Shown here in pieces: positions 45,461 to 56,404 of a stretch of 64,000 nt of DNA. Where the stretch lies: positions 1 to 64,000 of the forward strand of contig JAHBUD010000002.1 in the NCBI GenBank assembly GCA_019638255.1, written 5' to 3'. The stretch comes from Cyclobacteriaceae bacterium (GTDB lineage: Bacteria; Bacteroidota; Bacteroidia; Cytophagales; Cyclobacteriaceae). Under the pieces are notes generated by a model that was given only the letters and a program-made list of their open reading frames with translations, searched no databases and was not told the origin of the DNA. Each line of letters opens with the position of its first letter. The first letter of the stretch is position 1. The position numbers and the translations under genes are program-made.

Positions 45461-46864
45461 TTATAAAATATACTCACTCAGGTCCTTATTCCTGGCCAGT
45501 CCGCTTAATTTTTCACGAACCATTTCCGCATTTACACTGATGTGTGAATTCGTTGGTATTTTATCCGGCACGTCAAAGAGAAACTCATTGAGCACTTTAC
45601 TCATAACGGTATGCAGTCTGCGCGCACCAATGTTTTCAATCTCTGAATTAATGGTAAACGCTGTTTTGGCAAGCTCTTCAATGGCATCTTCGGTGAATGA
45701 TAACTTAACCCCCTCTGCTTCAAAAAGCGCATGATACTGACGCGTTAAGGCATTGCGTGGTTCCTTTAATATCCGCACAAAATCTTCATGGGTAAGATTA
45801 TTCAACTCAACCCGTATCGGAAATCTTCCCTGCAATTCGGGAATGAGATCGGATGGCTTACTGATATGAAAGGCACCTGCAGCTACGAATAGTATATGAT
45901 CGGTACGGATAACACCATACTTGGTATTTACCGAGCTACCTTCAACGATGGGCAATAAATCACGCTGCACACCCTCCCTACTTACATCGGGGCCACCGCC
46001 ACCCTTCTTCGATCCTGATGCAATCTTGTCAATCTCATCAATAAAAATTATCCCTGCATTTTCAGCGCGCTGGATCGCCTCTTCCTTCACCACATCCATA
46101 TCAATCAGTTTGGAAGCTTCTTCTTCTAGCAAAATTTTACGGGCTTCCGCAACAGTTACTTTTCGTTTCCTGGGCTTTTTGGGCATCATTCCTCCGATCA
46201 TCTCCTGAAGGTTCATCATGGAAACCTCGTCCATCATGCCTGCGCCTATCATGCCGATGTTTGGGTTGCCGGAAGGTTTTATCTGAATGTCGATTCTCCG
46301 TTCTTCCAATTCTCCGTTTTTCAGCTTCTCACGAAAAAGTGTGCGTGTTCGCTCGTTAAGCTCTACATCCGATTCGGGCATTTCAGTTGAAGGATTGTCC
46401 TGTTGAATGGCAAAGCCACCCCGAACAGGTTGTTGACGCATGGGCGGAATCAACGCATCAAGAATTATTTCTTCCACCAATTGGGTAGCCTTCTCTTTTA
46501 CCTCTTCTTTCTTTCGTGCTTTTACCAGGTTAACCGATTGTTCGGCCAAGTCGCGTACCATACTCTCTACATCGCGCCCAACATAACCCACCTCAGTAAA
46601 TTTTGAGGCCTCCACTTTCACAAAGGGCGCATCCGCGAGCTTGGCCAACCTTCGGGCTATTTCCGTTTTTCCCACACCGGTGGCACCGATCATTAAAATG
46701 TTGTTGGGAACAATTTCATCCCGCATTTCTGTCTGCACATTCATTCTTCGCCAGCGGTTCCGCAAGGCAATAGCCACATTCCGCTTGGCATCGTGTTGAC
46801 CAATAATGTACTTATCCAGCTCACTTACAATTTGCTGAGGAGTTAAATAGTTTGAATCCATCAT
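45461..46864 (-). CDS. hslU: ATP-dependent protease ATPase subunit HslU
   Basis: A 467-residue AAA+ unfoldase that feeds the HslV peptidase. The start [20 protein letters not shown], Walker A GATGVGKT (about 60-67), the long I-domain rich in charged residues (about 110-250, with [15 protein letters not shown]) and Walker [13 protein letters not shown] are typical. The protein ends with DLSEYIL, as expected for docking to HslV. No hslV gene lies beside it here, although in many bacteria hslV precedes hslU. It overlaps the porQ stop by 4 bp. Confidence 0.96.
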   Translation of the reverse strand: MMDSNYLTPQQIVSELDKYIIGQHDAKRNVAIALRNRWRRMNVQTEMRDEIVPNNILMIGATGVGKTEIARRLAKLADAPFVKVEASKFTEVGYVGRDVESMVRDLAEQSVNLVKARKKEEVKEKATQLVEEIILDALIPPMRQQPVRGGFAIQQDNPSTEMPESDVELNERTRTLFREKLKNGELEERRIDIQIKPSGNPNIGMIGAGMMDEVSMMNLQEMIGGMMPKKPRKRKVTVAEARKILLEEEASKLIDMDVVKEEAIQRAENAGIIFIDEIDKIASGSKKGGGGPDVSREGVQRDLLPIVEGSSVNTKYGVIRTDHILFVAAGAFHISKPSDLIPELQGRFPIRVELNNLTHEDFVRILKEPRNALTRQYHALFEAEGVKLSFTEDAIEELAKTAFTINSEIENIGARRLHTVMSKVLNEFLFDVPDKIPTNSHISVNAEMVREKLSGLARNKDLSEYIL

Positions 46865-47877
46865 ACTACACGCTTCTTTTTTATAATTTTTTTAAGATCG
46901 GCTGCCAAAGTAAAGGAATAATTAGCATTGCCCACACTAAAGCGGCTTCGACTGAATACAAAATCAAAAGATTTTATTCGGGTTACAAAACCAAAGGTAA
47001 ACCCACTTCCTCCTCCACCTTGCTGTACATTTAATTCCTGCTGCCGTAAAGCATTGTATCCCAACAGTACATTAACGTTGCGGTGTATCAAGATTTCAGC
47101 ACCCATGTTAAAATGACTGATCACCTTTTTTAGTGTAGTGGATTCCTCATCCGGAATGCTTTCAGCAAAATAATTGTTGCGGGTAAGGTTATAGGCAGTA
47201 ATTGAAAAACGTACCGGCATGTGCTCAGGTTTGAAAGATGTTCCGATTTGAACATCGAAAGGAACGGAAGGCTGATTGGTATCGCTGTAATCAGAAAGTG
47301 TAAAACCAATATTTTTAATTACTAAACCAACCGTAAAATCGCGATGCGGATGAATAAAAACACCCCCCAGATCAAGTGCGAAGGCTGCTGAGTTAAAACC
47401 CGCCAGGTTTGAAAACAGGAGTTTTGTATTTACCCCTAACCGAAATGCTGACACCTGATGACTTATTGAATAAACCAATGCTGTCTCACCCGACCGGAAG
47501 TTTCCAATCGGTAATCCAGTAGCATCGGTAGCTTCGATCTCACCATAATTAATATGCTGCACACCAATAGAACTCACAAAGTTTTTGGGCGATTTAAATG
47601 TTCCTGAAAAAGTAGATTGACCAATATCAGCAACATAAAACATATACCCGGCAGAGGCCCATCCAACCAATGAGTCGCCTGTGAGCGCAGGATTGTTAAA
47701 GAAAAAATTTACATCGGCATTATAGCGCGATACGTTTACCCCGCCTAATGCGGCCAACCGTGCGTGTTGAGGAACTTTTAAAAACGAATAGGTAGTGGAA
47801 ACGGAACTTTGCCCCCAAGCATAACCTGAGAAGAATATCAAAACAACTACTGATATCGCATAACGTAACAACCGCAA
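46861..47877 (-). CDS. porQ: Type IX secretion system protein PorQ
   Basis: A 338-residue outer-membrane barrel with a signal peptide to about residue 22. It begins the mature part with [20 protein letters not shown], then [17 protein letters not shown], the family start seen in PorQ (PorV/PorQ group). It ends in a basic tail, [12 protein letters not shown]. PorQ belongs with the T9SS outer-membrane assembly that handles A-LPS attachment and cargo. Being translationally coupled to hslU is unusual and is noted. It is downstream of lon by 64 bp. Confidence 0.88.
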   Translation of the reverse strand: MRLLRYAISVVVLIFFSGYAWGQSSVSTTYSFLKVPQHARLAALGGVNVSRYNADVNFFFNNPALTGDSLVGWASAGYMFYVADIGQSTFSGTFKSPKNFVSSIGVQHINYGEIEATDATGLPIGNFRSGETALVYSISHQVSAFRLGVNTKLLFSNLAGFNSAAFALDLGGVFIHPHRDFTVGLVIKNIGFTLSDYSDTNQPSVPFDVQIGTSFKPEHMPVRFSITAYNLTRNNYFAESIPDEESTTLKKVISHFNMGAEILIHRNVNVLLGYNALRQQELNVQQGGGGSGFTFGFVTRIKSFDFVFSRSRFSVGNANYSFTLAADLKKIIKKKRVV

Positions 47878-47941
47878 ATTTCAAGATTTAATCAGCACGC
47901 CAAACCTGCAAGGTAAATAAAGTAACTACACCTTGGTATAG

Positions 47942-50398
47942 TTAAACGGGTTTTGCTTCACTGAAAGCAAACTTCATCGCACTTTTAACCTTATCTCTTA
48001 ACAAAGCAATTTTCAAAACATCATCAACGGTATCTACATAATGAAAGATCAAGCCTTTGATATACTGCTTTTCAATCTCATCAATATCGCGTTTGTTTTT
48101 TGCGCTGAGGATGATTTCCTTAATGCCACTGCGTTTTGCGGCCAGGATTTTTTCTTTTATTCCACCCACCGGTAAAACCTTGCCGCGCAGGGTAATCTCG
48201 CCCGTCATGGCCACTTTTGATTTAACTTTTCGCTGGGTATAGATAGAAGCCAGTGAAGTAAACATGGTAATCCCCGCTGAGGGACCATCCTTTGGAACGG
48301 CACCGGCCGGCACGTGGATATGCAAATCGTATTGCTGGAATACCCGATGATCAATACCCAACGCTTCGGCATTTGATTTCAGGTACGACAGTGCCGCCAT
48401 CGCAGACTCTTTCATCACCTCCCCCAACTGCCCTGAAATGGTAAGACCGCCCTTACCTTTACTCAGACTGGATTCGACAAACAAAATCTCTCCACCCACC
48501 TGTGTCCATGCCAGGCCAGTCACTACACCGGCAATTTCATTACCCTGATATAATTCTTCATCGAAAATTTCAGCACCCAATACTTTCCATATTGTGTCCT
48601 CCGAAATATCCTTATCGAAGTTCTCCTCCATCGCAACTGATTTGGCTACATTTCTTGCCAGGCTGCCGATTTTTCGCTCAAGGTTTCTAACACCGGATTC
48701 GCGCGTATAGCTTTCAATAATTCGGGCAACTGCCTTTTTACTGAATTTTACATTTGTATTTTTTAAACCGTGTTCCTGCAATTGCTTTGGCACCAGGTGT
48801 CGCATGGCTATCTCAATTTTTTCTTCTTGTGTATAGCCGGTAATCTCTATGATTTCCATTCGATCGCGCAACGCGGGATGAATAGTGTCCAATGCGTTTG
48901 CAGTTGCAATAAATAGCACCTTGGATAGATCATACTCCACTTCCAGGTAGTTATCTCCAAAAGTACTGTTCTGTTCAGGATCCAATACTTCCAGCAAGGC
49001 TGAAGAAGGATCGCCCCGAAAATCGGAACGTACTTTATCAATCTCATCCAGTATAAAGACCGGATTACCGGATTGCGCTTTCTTGATGTTTTGCAAAATC
49101 TTTCCTGCCATCGCCCCGATATACGTTCGCCTGTGCCCGCGTATTTCGGCTTCATCGTGCACACCACCCAATGACATGCGAACATATTTGCGGTTCAATG
49201 CTTTTGCGATGGATCGGCCAAGAGAAGTTTTACCCACACCCGGAGGACCGTACAAACAGAGTATCGGGCCTTTCATATCCTGCTTCAACTTCAGTACGGC
49301 AAGGTATTCGAGGATACGTGTTTTTACTTTCTCCAATCCGAAATGATCCTTATCCAGAATCTTGCGCGCCTTCTTCAAGTCAAAATCATCTTCGGTAAAA
49401 TCATTCCACGGCAAGTCCAGCATGAACTCCACATAGTTCATCGCTATGGGATAATCCGGTGCGGCCGGGTTGGTGCGCAGTAACTTATCAAGTTCTTTGT
49501 TAAAGTGTTCAGCCACAGCTTTAGGCCATTTCTTGGCTTCACCCTTTTTGCGCAATGCATCAATCTCCTTATCGGGTGTATCATATCCCAATTCATCCTG
49601 CAAAACTTTAATCTGCTGGCGCAAAAAATAGTCGCGTTGCTGCTGATCAATATCGGTATGGACTTTCTTTTGAATCTCACTCTTGATTTCCAGCATCTGA
49701 ATTTCGCGCAGCATAAACTGGAGCAGCAGCGTACCACGATCAACGATATTCTGTGTTTCAAGAATTCGTTGCTTCTCCGCAACTTCAACATTTAAGTTGG
49801 AGGCCAGGAAATGAATCAGGAATGGGGTGCTTTGAATGTTATCCAAGGCAACATGCGCCTCCTGCGGAATTTCTGGATTAAGCTTTAATATTTTAATGGC
49901 GGCATCGCGCAACGATTGAACCAATGCCGTAACCTCTTTCCCGGTAAGTTCAATAACGGGCTCTGTTTGCAACTCAACACGAGCCGTAAGATATGGCTCT
50001 TCCTGCAGAAACTCCTCTACCTGAAATCGGTTCTTGCCCTGAATGATAATGGTGGTGTTGCCATCTGGAAGCACAAGCATCTTAATGATGCGTGCTACAG
50101 TACCGGTGCGGTAGATATCATCAATCGATGGCTCCTCTGCCTGTGCATTTTTTTGAGCCACCACACCAATAATCCGGTTTCCCTGATACGCTTTCTTTAC
50201 CAGCTTGATCGACTTCTGTCTACCCACGGTTATCGGGATAACCACGCCTGGAAATAATACAGTGTTCTTGATGGGAAGTATGGAAAGTTCTTCGGGTAAA
50301 TCAGCTGGTTTGAGGTCAGCCTCTTGCTCGGGATTAATCAGTTGAATCAAATCATCCGTTTCGTCCTGAACCATTTGAATCGGTAAAGCCTTAAACAT
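47942..50398 (-). CDS. lon: ATP-dependent protease Lon
   Basis: An 818-residue cytoplasmic AAA+ protease. The ATG at 50398 was chosen over an upstream TTG (50413). Domains in order are: LON N-terminal (about 35-235), coiled coil, the AAA+ module with Walker [10 protein letters not shown] and the Walker B LDEIDK, and the peptidase domain with catalytic Ser in [10 protein letters not shown] and Lys in [11 protein letters not shown]. Length is normal. It leads a minus-strand series lon-porQ-hslU-DUF4421. Confidence 0.96.
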   Translation of the reverse strand: MFKALPIQMVQDETDDLIQLINPEQEADLKPADLPEELSILPIKNTVLFPGVVIPITVGRQKSIKLVKKAYQGNRIIGVVAQKNAQAEEPSIDDIYRTGTVARIIKMLVLPDGNTTIIIQGKNRFQVEEFLQEEPYLTARVELQTEPVIELTGKEVTALVQSLRDAAIKILKLNPEIPQEAHVALDNIQSTPFLIHFLASNLNVEVAEKQRILETQNIVDRGTLLLQFMLREIQMLEIKSEIQKKVHTDIDQQQRDYFLRQQIKVLQDELGYDTPDKEIDALRKKGEAKKWPKAVAEHFNKELDKLLRTNPAAPDYPIAMNYVEFMLDLPWNDFTEDDFDLKKARKILDKDHFGLEKVKTRILEYLAVLKLKQDMKGPILCLYGPPGVGKTSLGRSIAKALNRKYVRMSLGGVHDEAEIRGHRRTYIGAMAGKILQNIKKAQSGNPVFILDEIDKVRSDFRGDPSSALLEVLDPEQNSTFGDNYLEVEYDLSKVLFIATANALDTIHPALRDRMEIIEITGYTQEEKIEIAMRHLVPKQLQEHGLKNTNVKFSKKAVARIIESYTRESGVRNLERKIGSLARNVAKSVAMEENFDKDISEDTIWKVLGAEIFDEELYQGNEIAGVVTGLAWTQVGGEILFVESSLSKGKGGLTISGQLGEVMKESAMAALSYLKSNAEALGIDHRVFQQYDLHIHVPAGAVPKDGPSAGITMFTSLASIYTQRKVKSKVAMTGEITLRGKVLPVGGIKEKILAAKRSGIKEIILSAKNKRDIDEIEKQYIKGLIFHYVDTVDDVLKIALLRDKVKSAMKFAFSEAKPV

Positions 50399-50572
50399 GT
50401 ATATAGGTGTCAAATTGGCACAAAGCCAAGGTAATAATCAATAAATTCAATAACTATCCTTTTTAGACAATAGTAATGCCAAGCCAGCACTCCTGCCTAT
50501 AGGTAGGTTGTAAAAGAAGCAAAATTGTTTCAACTTTAAAGACGTGGTAAGCGCAGACCTAACCCGTATGTT

Positions 50573-52543
50573 GTGAAAAAGCATTTTTTAATCTTTCTGA
50601 CTGTATTTTTATTCGTCTCCACGATCACGGTTTTAGCACAAAAACCTGATCGCAAGTTTAAGTCGGGTGGCGTGGTTCAACTTAACGATAGCCTGACAAC
50701 CTACAGCCAATCTGACATCTTTAATTTTCCTAACATTAATAAGATACCCTACTACTACGATAAAGCCAGATACCAGAAAATCATTCAGCCCGGCAACCTG
50801 AGCGAAAAGGATCAATACCAGTTGCTCAAGGAATACGTGAAGAACTTTGGAATTACCAACTTTTCCATCAATACCGACTTGCTTTGGAAACTCGCCAAAC
50901 TTGCTGAACAACACGGCCCTCCCGGTGAGTCAATTTTACTTTACAAACTTGTACTCAAGCATCATCAACAAAATTTTGATGTAAACAAAGTGCGTCAGGA
51001 ATACGATACCCTGATGAAAAACAAAAGCGACTACTATGTACCACTAAAATATTATTATGAACTGGTAGAATACCGGAAAGAAATCGACACACTTCGTCCG
51101 CCACAAGGTGTGCTCATCAATATGGGGCCTGGCGTTAACTCCTTAAAAGCGGATTATGGACCTACCATCGGAAATGTAGACACCGTACTGCTGTTCACTT
51201 CGAAGCGAAACATGCATCCGCAATCGCTCGAACGCAAATACGATGAAGATCTTTTTTACAGTGTTCAGGAGTTTGGACTATGGATGGATGCTGTTGAATT
51301 TAAAACCATTAATACCAGTTATAACGAAGGCTCCGCCTGCCTGAGCAAAGATGGTAAGCACCTTTACTTTGCACGATGCGATTCACCCGATTCGAAAGGA
51401 AGTTGTGATATTTTTATTGCCGACCGGAAAGTTGACAATACCTGGAGTAACGTTCGCAACCTGGGACCTAACATAAATTCAATTTATTGGGACTCGCACC
51501 CGTCACTCTCACACAGTGGCGACACATTATTCTTCTCCTCTGATCGCAAGGGCGGATTTGGCATGACGGACATTTACTATTCCGTTAAAGATGCAAAGGG
51601 CGAATGGCAGCCGGCTAAAAACATTGGCCCGATTATAAATACACGCGGACAGGAAGTGAGTCCGTTTTTTCATCACAAGTTTAAGGTACTTTACTTCAGC
51701 TCGAACGGACAACCGCTCAACTTCGGAGACTTCGATATTTATAAATCGTACATGCAGGGTAATACCTGGAGCGAACCAAAAAATGTTGGGCCATTGGTGA
51801 ACGGTCCCGGCAGTGAATATTACTTCACCATCGATTCGAAATCAGAAAAGCTTTACTACGCCCGATCAGAAGGAGATGATCCTGCTAATCTTGACCTGCA
51901 TTCATTCCCCGTTCCGATGGAAGCACAACCGGAAGCAGTGGTTACCCTGAAAGGATCGCTGACCAACCGACAAACCGGTAAGCCACTAAAGGGCATCGTT
52001 TCCATTATTGATATTGATTACGGCATTGAAGTGGCTCCAAAATTCTTACGACCCGATGGCACGTTTGATTTCAGCCTCATCAACAAACGCAATTACCTGC
52101 TTATCATTCAAGGTGATGAATACTTCAGGATAGAGGAGATATTCTTTCTCGATGGTGACATGGAGATCAACAAAGAAACCGAACCATTGGAAAGTAAAAT
52201 TGCCTTTAAATCGTTGGAATTCGAAAGTGGCAAAGCCGATATTCTAACTTCCATGCATGCCGATTTAAATATGCTCGGGAATTTCCTAATCGATCATCCT
52301 TACCTGAACCTTACCATAAGCGGCCATACCGATTCGGAAGGAAGGGCCGAAGCAAACCTTCGCCTGTCGCAGGAGCGTGCCGATGCCATTAAAGCATACC
52401 TGATTTATGAGTATAAAGTAGCCTCATCACGCATTACCGCTGTTGGATATGGTGGCTCAAAGCCAATTGTCGAAGAAAAAACCGAAGATGATCGCAGGCT
52501 CAACCGAAGAGTTGAATTTGAAATCAAGAACAAGAATAATTAA
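50573..52543 (+). CDS. PorE-like OmpA-family protein with PD40 propeller repeats
   Basis: A 656-residue exported protein with a GTG start (no better ATG) and a signal peptide to about residue 22. The order is: helical/TPR-like region (30-200), PD40/WD40-like repeats (about 205-450, with SACLSKDGKHLYFAR, PSLSHSGDTLFFSSDRKGGF, FYFSSNG-type), a small CRD-like beta domain (455-530), and a C-terminal OmpA peptidoglycan-binding domain (545-656, with GHTDSEGRAEANLRLSQERA). This matches PorE of the T9SS, which links the complex to peptidoglycan. The match is by architecture, so PorE is a likely but not proven name. Confidence 0.85.
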   Translation: MKKHFLIFLTVFLFVSTITVLAQKPDRKFKSGGVVQLNDSLTTYSQSDIFNFPNINKIPYYYDKARYQKIIQPGNLSEKDQYQLLKEYVKNFGITNFSINTDLLWKLAKLAEQHGPPGESILLYKLVLKHHQQNFDVNKVRQEYDTLMKNKSDYYVPLKYYYELVEYRKEIDTLRPPQGVLINMGPGVNSLKADYGPTIGNVDTVLLFTSKRNMHPQSLERKYDEDLFYSVQEFGLWMDAVEFKTINTSYNEGSACLSKDGKHLYFARCDSPDSKGSCDIFIADRKVDNTWSNVRNLGPNINSIYWDSHPSLSHSGDTLFFSSDRKGGFGMTDIYYSVKDAKGEWQPAKNIGPIINTRGQEVSPFFHHKFKVLYFSSNGQPLNFGDFDIYKSYMQGNTWSEPKNVGPLVNGPGSEYYFTIDSKSEKLYYARSEGDDPANLDLHSFPVPMEAQPEAVVTLKGSLTNRQTGKPLKGIVSIIDIDYGIEVAPKFLRPDGTFDFSLINKRNYLLIIQGDEYFRIEEIFFLDGDMEINKETEPLESKIAFKSLEFESGKADILTSMHADLNMLGNFLIDHPYLNLTISGHTDSEGRAEANLRLSQERADAIKAYLIYEYKVASSRITAVGYGGSKPIVEEKTEDDRRLNRRVEFEIKNKNN

Positions 52544-52552
52544 TTTAGAGAC

Positions 52553-53101
52553 ATGAGAAATTTACTGACACTGCTAATCTGCTGCTGTTTTGCAACAGTA
52601 ACAGCGCAAGAAATCAAGCCTGACACAGCGCAACAATCTCACATTTCCTTAAATACCGATAATAAACCACTATTCGTTGTAAACGGTGAACGAACTGACT
52701 ACACTGACCTAAGTTCTATTAAACCAAATGACATTGAATCAATTCAAGTGATAAAGAATCAACATGCAATTGACCAGTTCGGTGAAGCGGGAAAAAATGG
52801 AGTTGTGTTGATTACCCTCAAAAACTTCAAAAAATTTAAACTCAGTGAAGATCCTGAAAGCAAACCTTCTGCGATAACACTACCTGCACCATCAACGGGT
52901 TCACAACCGCTTTTTGTGTTTGATGGCAAAATCATTCAGCAAGCAGATGCAGAAAAAATTAATCCACAAAACATCGAATCCATTGATGTGCTTAAAGGGG
53001 AAGTGGCAACCAACCTATACGGTGAAAAGGGCAATAATGGAGTGGTGGTGATTACATCCAAAAAGCCTCCCATGAAAATCAGGCAATCCGGTAAGCAATA
53101 A
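52553..53101 (+). CDS. Secreted protein with two TonB-plug-like repeats
   Basis: A 182-residue exported protein with a signal peptide (about 1-18, VTAQE cut). It has two tandem copies of the segment found in SusC-type TonB receptor plugs: residues 38-90 (PLFVVNG, PNDIESIQVIKN, GKNGVVLITLK) and 118-170 (PLFVFDG, PQNIESIDVLKG, GNNGVVVITSK). There is no barrel and no TonB box. It follows the PorE-like gene by 9 bp on the same strand and is probably co-transcribed. Its function is unknown; a periplasmic or surface binding role is only a guess. Confidence 0.75.
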   Translation: MRNLLTLLICCCFATVTAQEIKPDTAQQSHISLNTDNKPLFVVNGERTDYTDLSSIKPNDIESIQVIKNQHAIDQFGEAGKNGVVLITLKNFKKFKLSEDPESKPSAITLPAPSTGSQPLFVFDGKIIQQADAEKINPQNIESIDVLKGEVATNLYGEKGNNGVVVITSKKPPMKIRQSGKQ

Positions 53102-53136
53102 AATTTAGTCTGTATTAAGTCTTAGTGTAATTCATA

Positions 53137-53160
53137 GTCACACCGAGGAACGAGGTGTCT
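53137..53160. repeat. Short GTCACACC-GAGG-type inverted repeat
   Basis: A short palindrome in the 139-bp convergent gap: ACACC at 53139-53143 pairs with GGTGT at 53155-53159, enclosing GAGGAACGA. It resembles dispersed GAGGAACGAGGTG-type intergenic elements but only one copy is seen. Confidence 0.35.
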
Positions 53161-53240
53161 CATAACTACAGTAACCTCCTAAATAGATGGATGCCTCTAA
53201 CCATCAGGTTTGGCAACAAAAGACTTAACGCTTAATTCTT

Positions 53241-54566
53241 TCAGAACAACTTAATAATATCGTTCGCAAAAATGAGCACCATCAAGGTAAGCAAAAATAC
53301 CATGCCGATTTTTTGCGCTGTTTCCAGGAATTTATCCGATGGTTTTCTACGCGCAATCATCTCGTAGCTCAGGAACATAACATGGCCGCCATCCAATGCT
53401 GGAATGGGCAACAAGTTCATAAACGCCAGTACTAATGAAAGCACACCGGTTAGCGACCAGAAACGCTCCCAATCCCAGGTAGAACCGTAAGCTTGCATAA
53501 TGCCAATCGGACCCGATAAGGATTCACGCGGAGAAAGTACCCCAGAAATTACTTTGCCAAAAGCACGTACCTGAACCACCAGCGTGGTAAACGCACGTTG
53601 AGTGCCCAAGGGAATGGACTCAAAAAAACCGTAATTCATTTGCCTCGACATGGCTGCCAGCATGGTTTCGGTATCTGCCCTAAAACCTATTGCCTTTTGA
53701 TCTTTAAAATCTTCAATAAAAACCAGGGTTTCAGTACCCCGTAGCACGCTCAAGTGTATCGAGTCGCCAGCATTCTTTACTGCGGCATTTACTTCATCAA
53801 TATAGCTTACCGGAGCTTGGTTCACTTCTGTGATCTGATCACCTGCCTTTAGCCCCATGCGTTCCGCTAACGAGCCTTTAGCAACCTCAGCAATAACCGG
53901 AGGCACGCGATAGGTAATGAATGTTCCTACCCCCTCCTTCTTGTTAAACTTTTGAATAAAATCAGCCGGAATATTTATATCGATTAATTTTCCATCGCGC
54001 TCAACCGTGTAATAAGCGTTATCCGAAAGTAACGTTTCAGGCTTAAGGATATCTTGCAGGTATTCGAAATCCTGACCATTGATCTTTACAATCTTGTCGC
54101 CTGTTTGCAGACCAATGCTCTCCCCTACCGGACCAACCTGAAAGCCACCGTTTTCATTGATCACATCTTTCATGAAATACATTTCTCCAAACGCGAACGT
54201 TACCCCAATGAAAATGATAATACCCACAATAACATTCACGATGATCCCACCCAACATCACGATCAGGCGTTGCCATGCCGGTTTCGATCGAAACTCCCAC
54301 GGCTGTGGCTCCTGCTTCATGGCTTCTGTGTCCATGGATTCGTCTATCATTCCGGAAATCTTTACATATCCGCCTAGCGGGATTGCGCTTAAAGCATATT
54401 CCGTTTCACCTTTTTTAAAGGAGATGATTTTTGGGGGGAACCCAATTGAAAATTGTTCAACCCGCATACCAAAATATTTTGCAGCCAACAAGTGACCCAT
54501 TTCGTGCACAGCAACCAAAATTGAGATGCTCAATAACAATTGAGCAAGCGATACCATCCAGTCCAT
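53241..54566 (-). CDS. rseP: Site-2 intramembrane zinc protease RseP
   Basis: A 441-residue membrane protease of the S2P family. HEMGH (near residues 21-25) gives two zinc ligands, and PALDGGHVM near the C-terminus gives the third. A central PDZ domain lies in the periplasmic part. In E. coli, RseP cleaves the anti-sigma factor RseA; here the sigma/anti-sigma pair at 35.6-36.7 kb is a possible but unproven target. The ATG overlaps the dxr stop by 1 bp. Confidence 0.95.
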   Translation of the reverse strand: MDWMVSLAQLLLSISILVAVHEMGHLLAAKYFGMRVEQFSIGFPPKIISFKKGETEYALSAIPLGGYVKISGMIDESMDTEAMKQEPQPWEFRSKPAWQRLIVMLGGIIVNVIVGIIIFIGVTFAFGEMYFMKDVINENGGFQVGPVGESIGLQTGDKIVKINGQDFEYLQDILKPETLLSDNAYYTVERDGKLIDINIPADFIQKFNKKEGVGTFITYRVPPVIAEVAKGSLAERMGLKAGDQITEVNQAPVSYIDEVNAAVKNAGDSIHLSVLRGTETLVFIEDFKDQKAIGFRADTETMLAAMSRQMNYGFFESIPLGTQRAFTTLVVQVRAFGKVISGVLSPRESLSGPIGIMQAYGSTWDWERFWSLTGVLSLVLAFMNLLPIPALDGGHVMFLSYEMIARRKPSDKFLETAQKIGMVFLLTLMVLIFANDIIKLF

Positions 54567-55723
54567 CAGTTTATCAGTTCTAAAGCTTTAATTCGTGTTT
54601 CTTTATCCGTTTGTACGTAATCCTCGAGTGAAGGATGCTCTATGTATGAAATAGTATTCAAGCATCGTTCCACTATAGCTGTCATTTGAAGGAAGCCAAT
54701 TTTGTCCTTTAAAAATTCGGCCACTGCCACCTCATTCGCTGCATTTAATACGCAAGGCATGTTTCCGGCCCGTTTCAGCGCCTCAAATGAAAGCGTAAGA
54801 TTACGAAAAGTTTCTGTATCTGGCTTTTCAAATGTTAGTGACGGGTAATTCGTAAAGTCAAACCGTGGTAAATCCGATTTAAACCTTTCGGGATAGGAAA
54901 GCGCAAATTGAATGGGTAAACGCATATCGGGCAAACCCATTTGTGCCTTAATTGAGCCATCTTCAAACTGAACCATGGAGTGAATGATGGACTGTGGATG
55001 CACCACCACCTCCACCTGATCGGCCGAAAGACCGAAAAGCCACTTTGCTTCAATTACCTCCAATCCCTTATTCATAAGTGTTGCCGAATCGATGGTGATT
55101 TTAGCACCCATCGTCCAATTAGGGTGCTTCAGTGCCTGAGCTTTTGTTACAGCCTCCAAATCGGCACGTTTTTTACCCCGGAACGGACCACCGGAAGCGG
55201 TTAGGATAATTTTTTCAATTTTGTTATGGAACTCACCCACAATACATTGAAATATTGCTGAGTGCTCCGAATCAACCGGATAAATATTTACTCCCTTTTC
55301 ACGCGCCAAGGATGTAATCAGTTCCCCGGCCACAACCAATGTCTCCTTATTGGCTAGCGCGATGTTCTTTCCGGCTTGAATGGCTTTGATGGTGGGTTTT
55401 AATCCCGAATAGCCGACAAGGGCAGTGAGCACAATGTCAACAGCATCCATTTGTACAACCGAGGACAATGCATTTTCGCCTGTAAAAACTTTTATATCAT
55501 GAGCATCAAGTGCATTTTTAACAGTCTCGTACTGACCCTCATCTCCTATAACCACAACATTGGGCTTAAATTCAATTGCCTGCTGGATCAGCAACGCTGC
55601 ATTGTTTTGAGCCGTGAGTACTTCCACTTCAAATTTTGCAGGGTAAACACGTAATACTTCCAGCGCCTGGGTGCCTATTGAACCGGTAGAGCCGAGGATG
55701 GCAATAGATTTCTTCGATTTCAA
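54566..55723 (-). CDS. dxr: 1-deoxy-D-xylulose 5-phosphate reductoisomerase
   Basis: A 385-residue enzyme of the MEP isoprenoid pathway, converting DXP to MEP with NADPH. The N-terminal ILGSTGSIGTQALEV (about 9-23) binds NADPH. ALANKETLV and YPVDSEHSAIFQ (about 156-167) give the metal and substrate site, with SGGPFRG next. Length fits. It is followed by rseP with a 1-bp overlap, an order common in bacteria. Confidence 0.97.
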   Translation of the reverse strand: MKSKKSIAILGSTGSIGTQALEVLRVYPAKFEVEVLTAQNNAALLIQQAIEFKPNVVVIGDEGQYETVKNALDAHDIKVFTGENALSSVVQMDAVDIVLTALVGYSGLKPTIKAIQAGKNIALANKETLVVAGELITSLAREKGVNIYPVDSEHSAIFQCIVGEFHNKIEKIILTASGGPFRGKKRADLEAVTKAQALKHPNWTMGAKITIDSATLMNKGLEVIEAKWLFGLSADQVEVVVHPQSIIHSMVQFEDGSIKAQMGLPDMRLPIQFALSYPERFKSDLPRFDFTNYPSLTFEKPDTETFRNLTLSFEALKRAGNMPCVLNAANEVAVAEFLKDKIGFLQMTAIVERCLNTISYIEHPSLEDYVQTDKETRIKALELIN

Positions 55724-55834
55724 AATGTTTGATCAGGTTTCAGAACCGTGCAAAATAAACAAATTCCAATGGTTTTGGTTTATCACCACCTATAGCTTCA
55801 CTAATAAATGAATGGAATTAATTATCATTTTGGA

Positions 55835-56368
55835 CTACCGATGCTTAGCGTTGGTGTACTCCAACTGGAGGGCTGGAAAATCTGACCATGGAAATAAATC
55901 CATCACACGGTTAAGTATTTCCAGATCAACTCCTTCACCATTCAGCACCAAGTAAAAACGGTCGTATATGCCGAGTAAAATCTTCGATGAATTACTGGCT
56001 TTATTATACTGTTGCCAACCGCGCCAATCCGCAACCTGCAAAGATTGCTCAAAGAGTGTTTCACTATCATCGGCTTGCTGGGTTTCCCAATTAGACGTGG
56101 CCTGCCGATACATGATCGGAGCATTGTTATAATCAAACAGGAGAATTGATATCTTTCGTTTGCTTTTGCTGAACGTGCACTCAGCCATAGAATAGGTAAG
56201 TGTGCCGATTTTAATCATTCGGCCTTTGTCCTGCTCAACCAAGGTAAATCCATCAATCTTTTTCGGCATTAACCTGGCTAATTTTTCAGGTGACATCAGC
56301 GCTGTGCCCTGTGCCATGCAAAAACCTACACAATGAAAACTGATGAATATCGCCAGAAGTTTTGCCAA
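55835..56368 (-). CDS. Secreted protein of unknown function
   Basis: A 177-residue protein with a signal peptide (about 1-20, cut near CMAQG). The mature chain has a MPKKIDGFTLVEQDKGRMIK opening and a WRGWQQY block in the second half; no known motif was recognised. It lies 36 bp after the GH3 gene on the same strand, so the two may be co-transcribed. The gene is followed by a gap of about 110 bp to dxr. Confidence 0.6.
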   Translation of the reverse strand: MAKLLAIFISFHCVGFCMAQGTALMSPEKLARLMPKKIDGFTLVEQDKGRMIKIGTLTYSMAECTFSKSKRKISILLFDYNNAPIMYRQATSNWETQQADDSETLFEQSLQVADWRGWQQYNKASNSSKILLGIYDRFYLVLNGEGVDLEILNRVMDLFPWSDFPALQLEYTNAKHR

Positions 56369-56404
56369 GCACTACAATTTATGGTTGTTGTTCATGATGA
56401 GCAT

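Noticed and set aside
53102..53240. Transposon end near 53137-53160
   Set aside because: Only one short palindrome with no target duplication or transposase; too weak.
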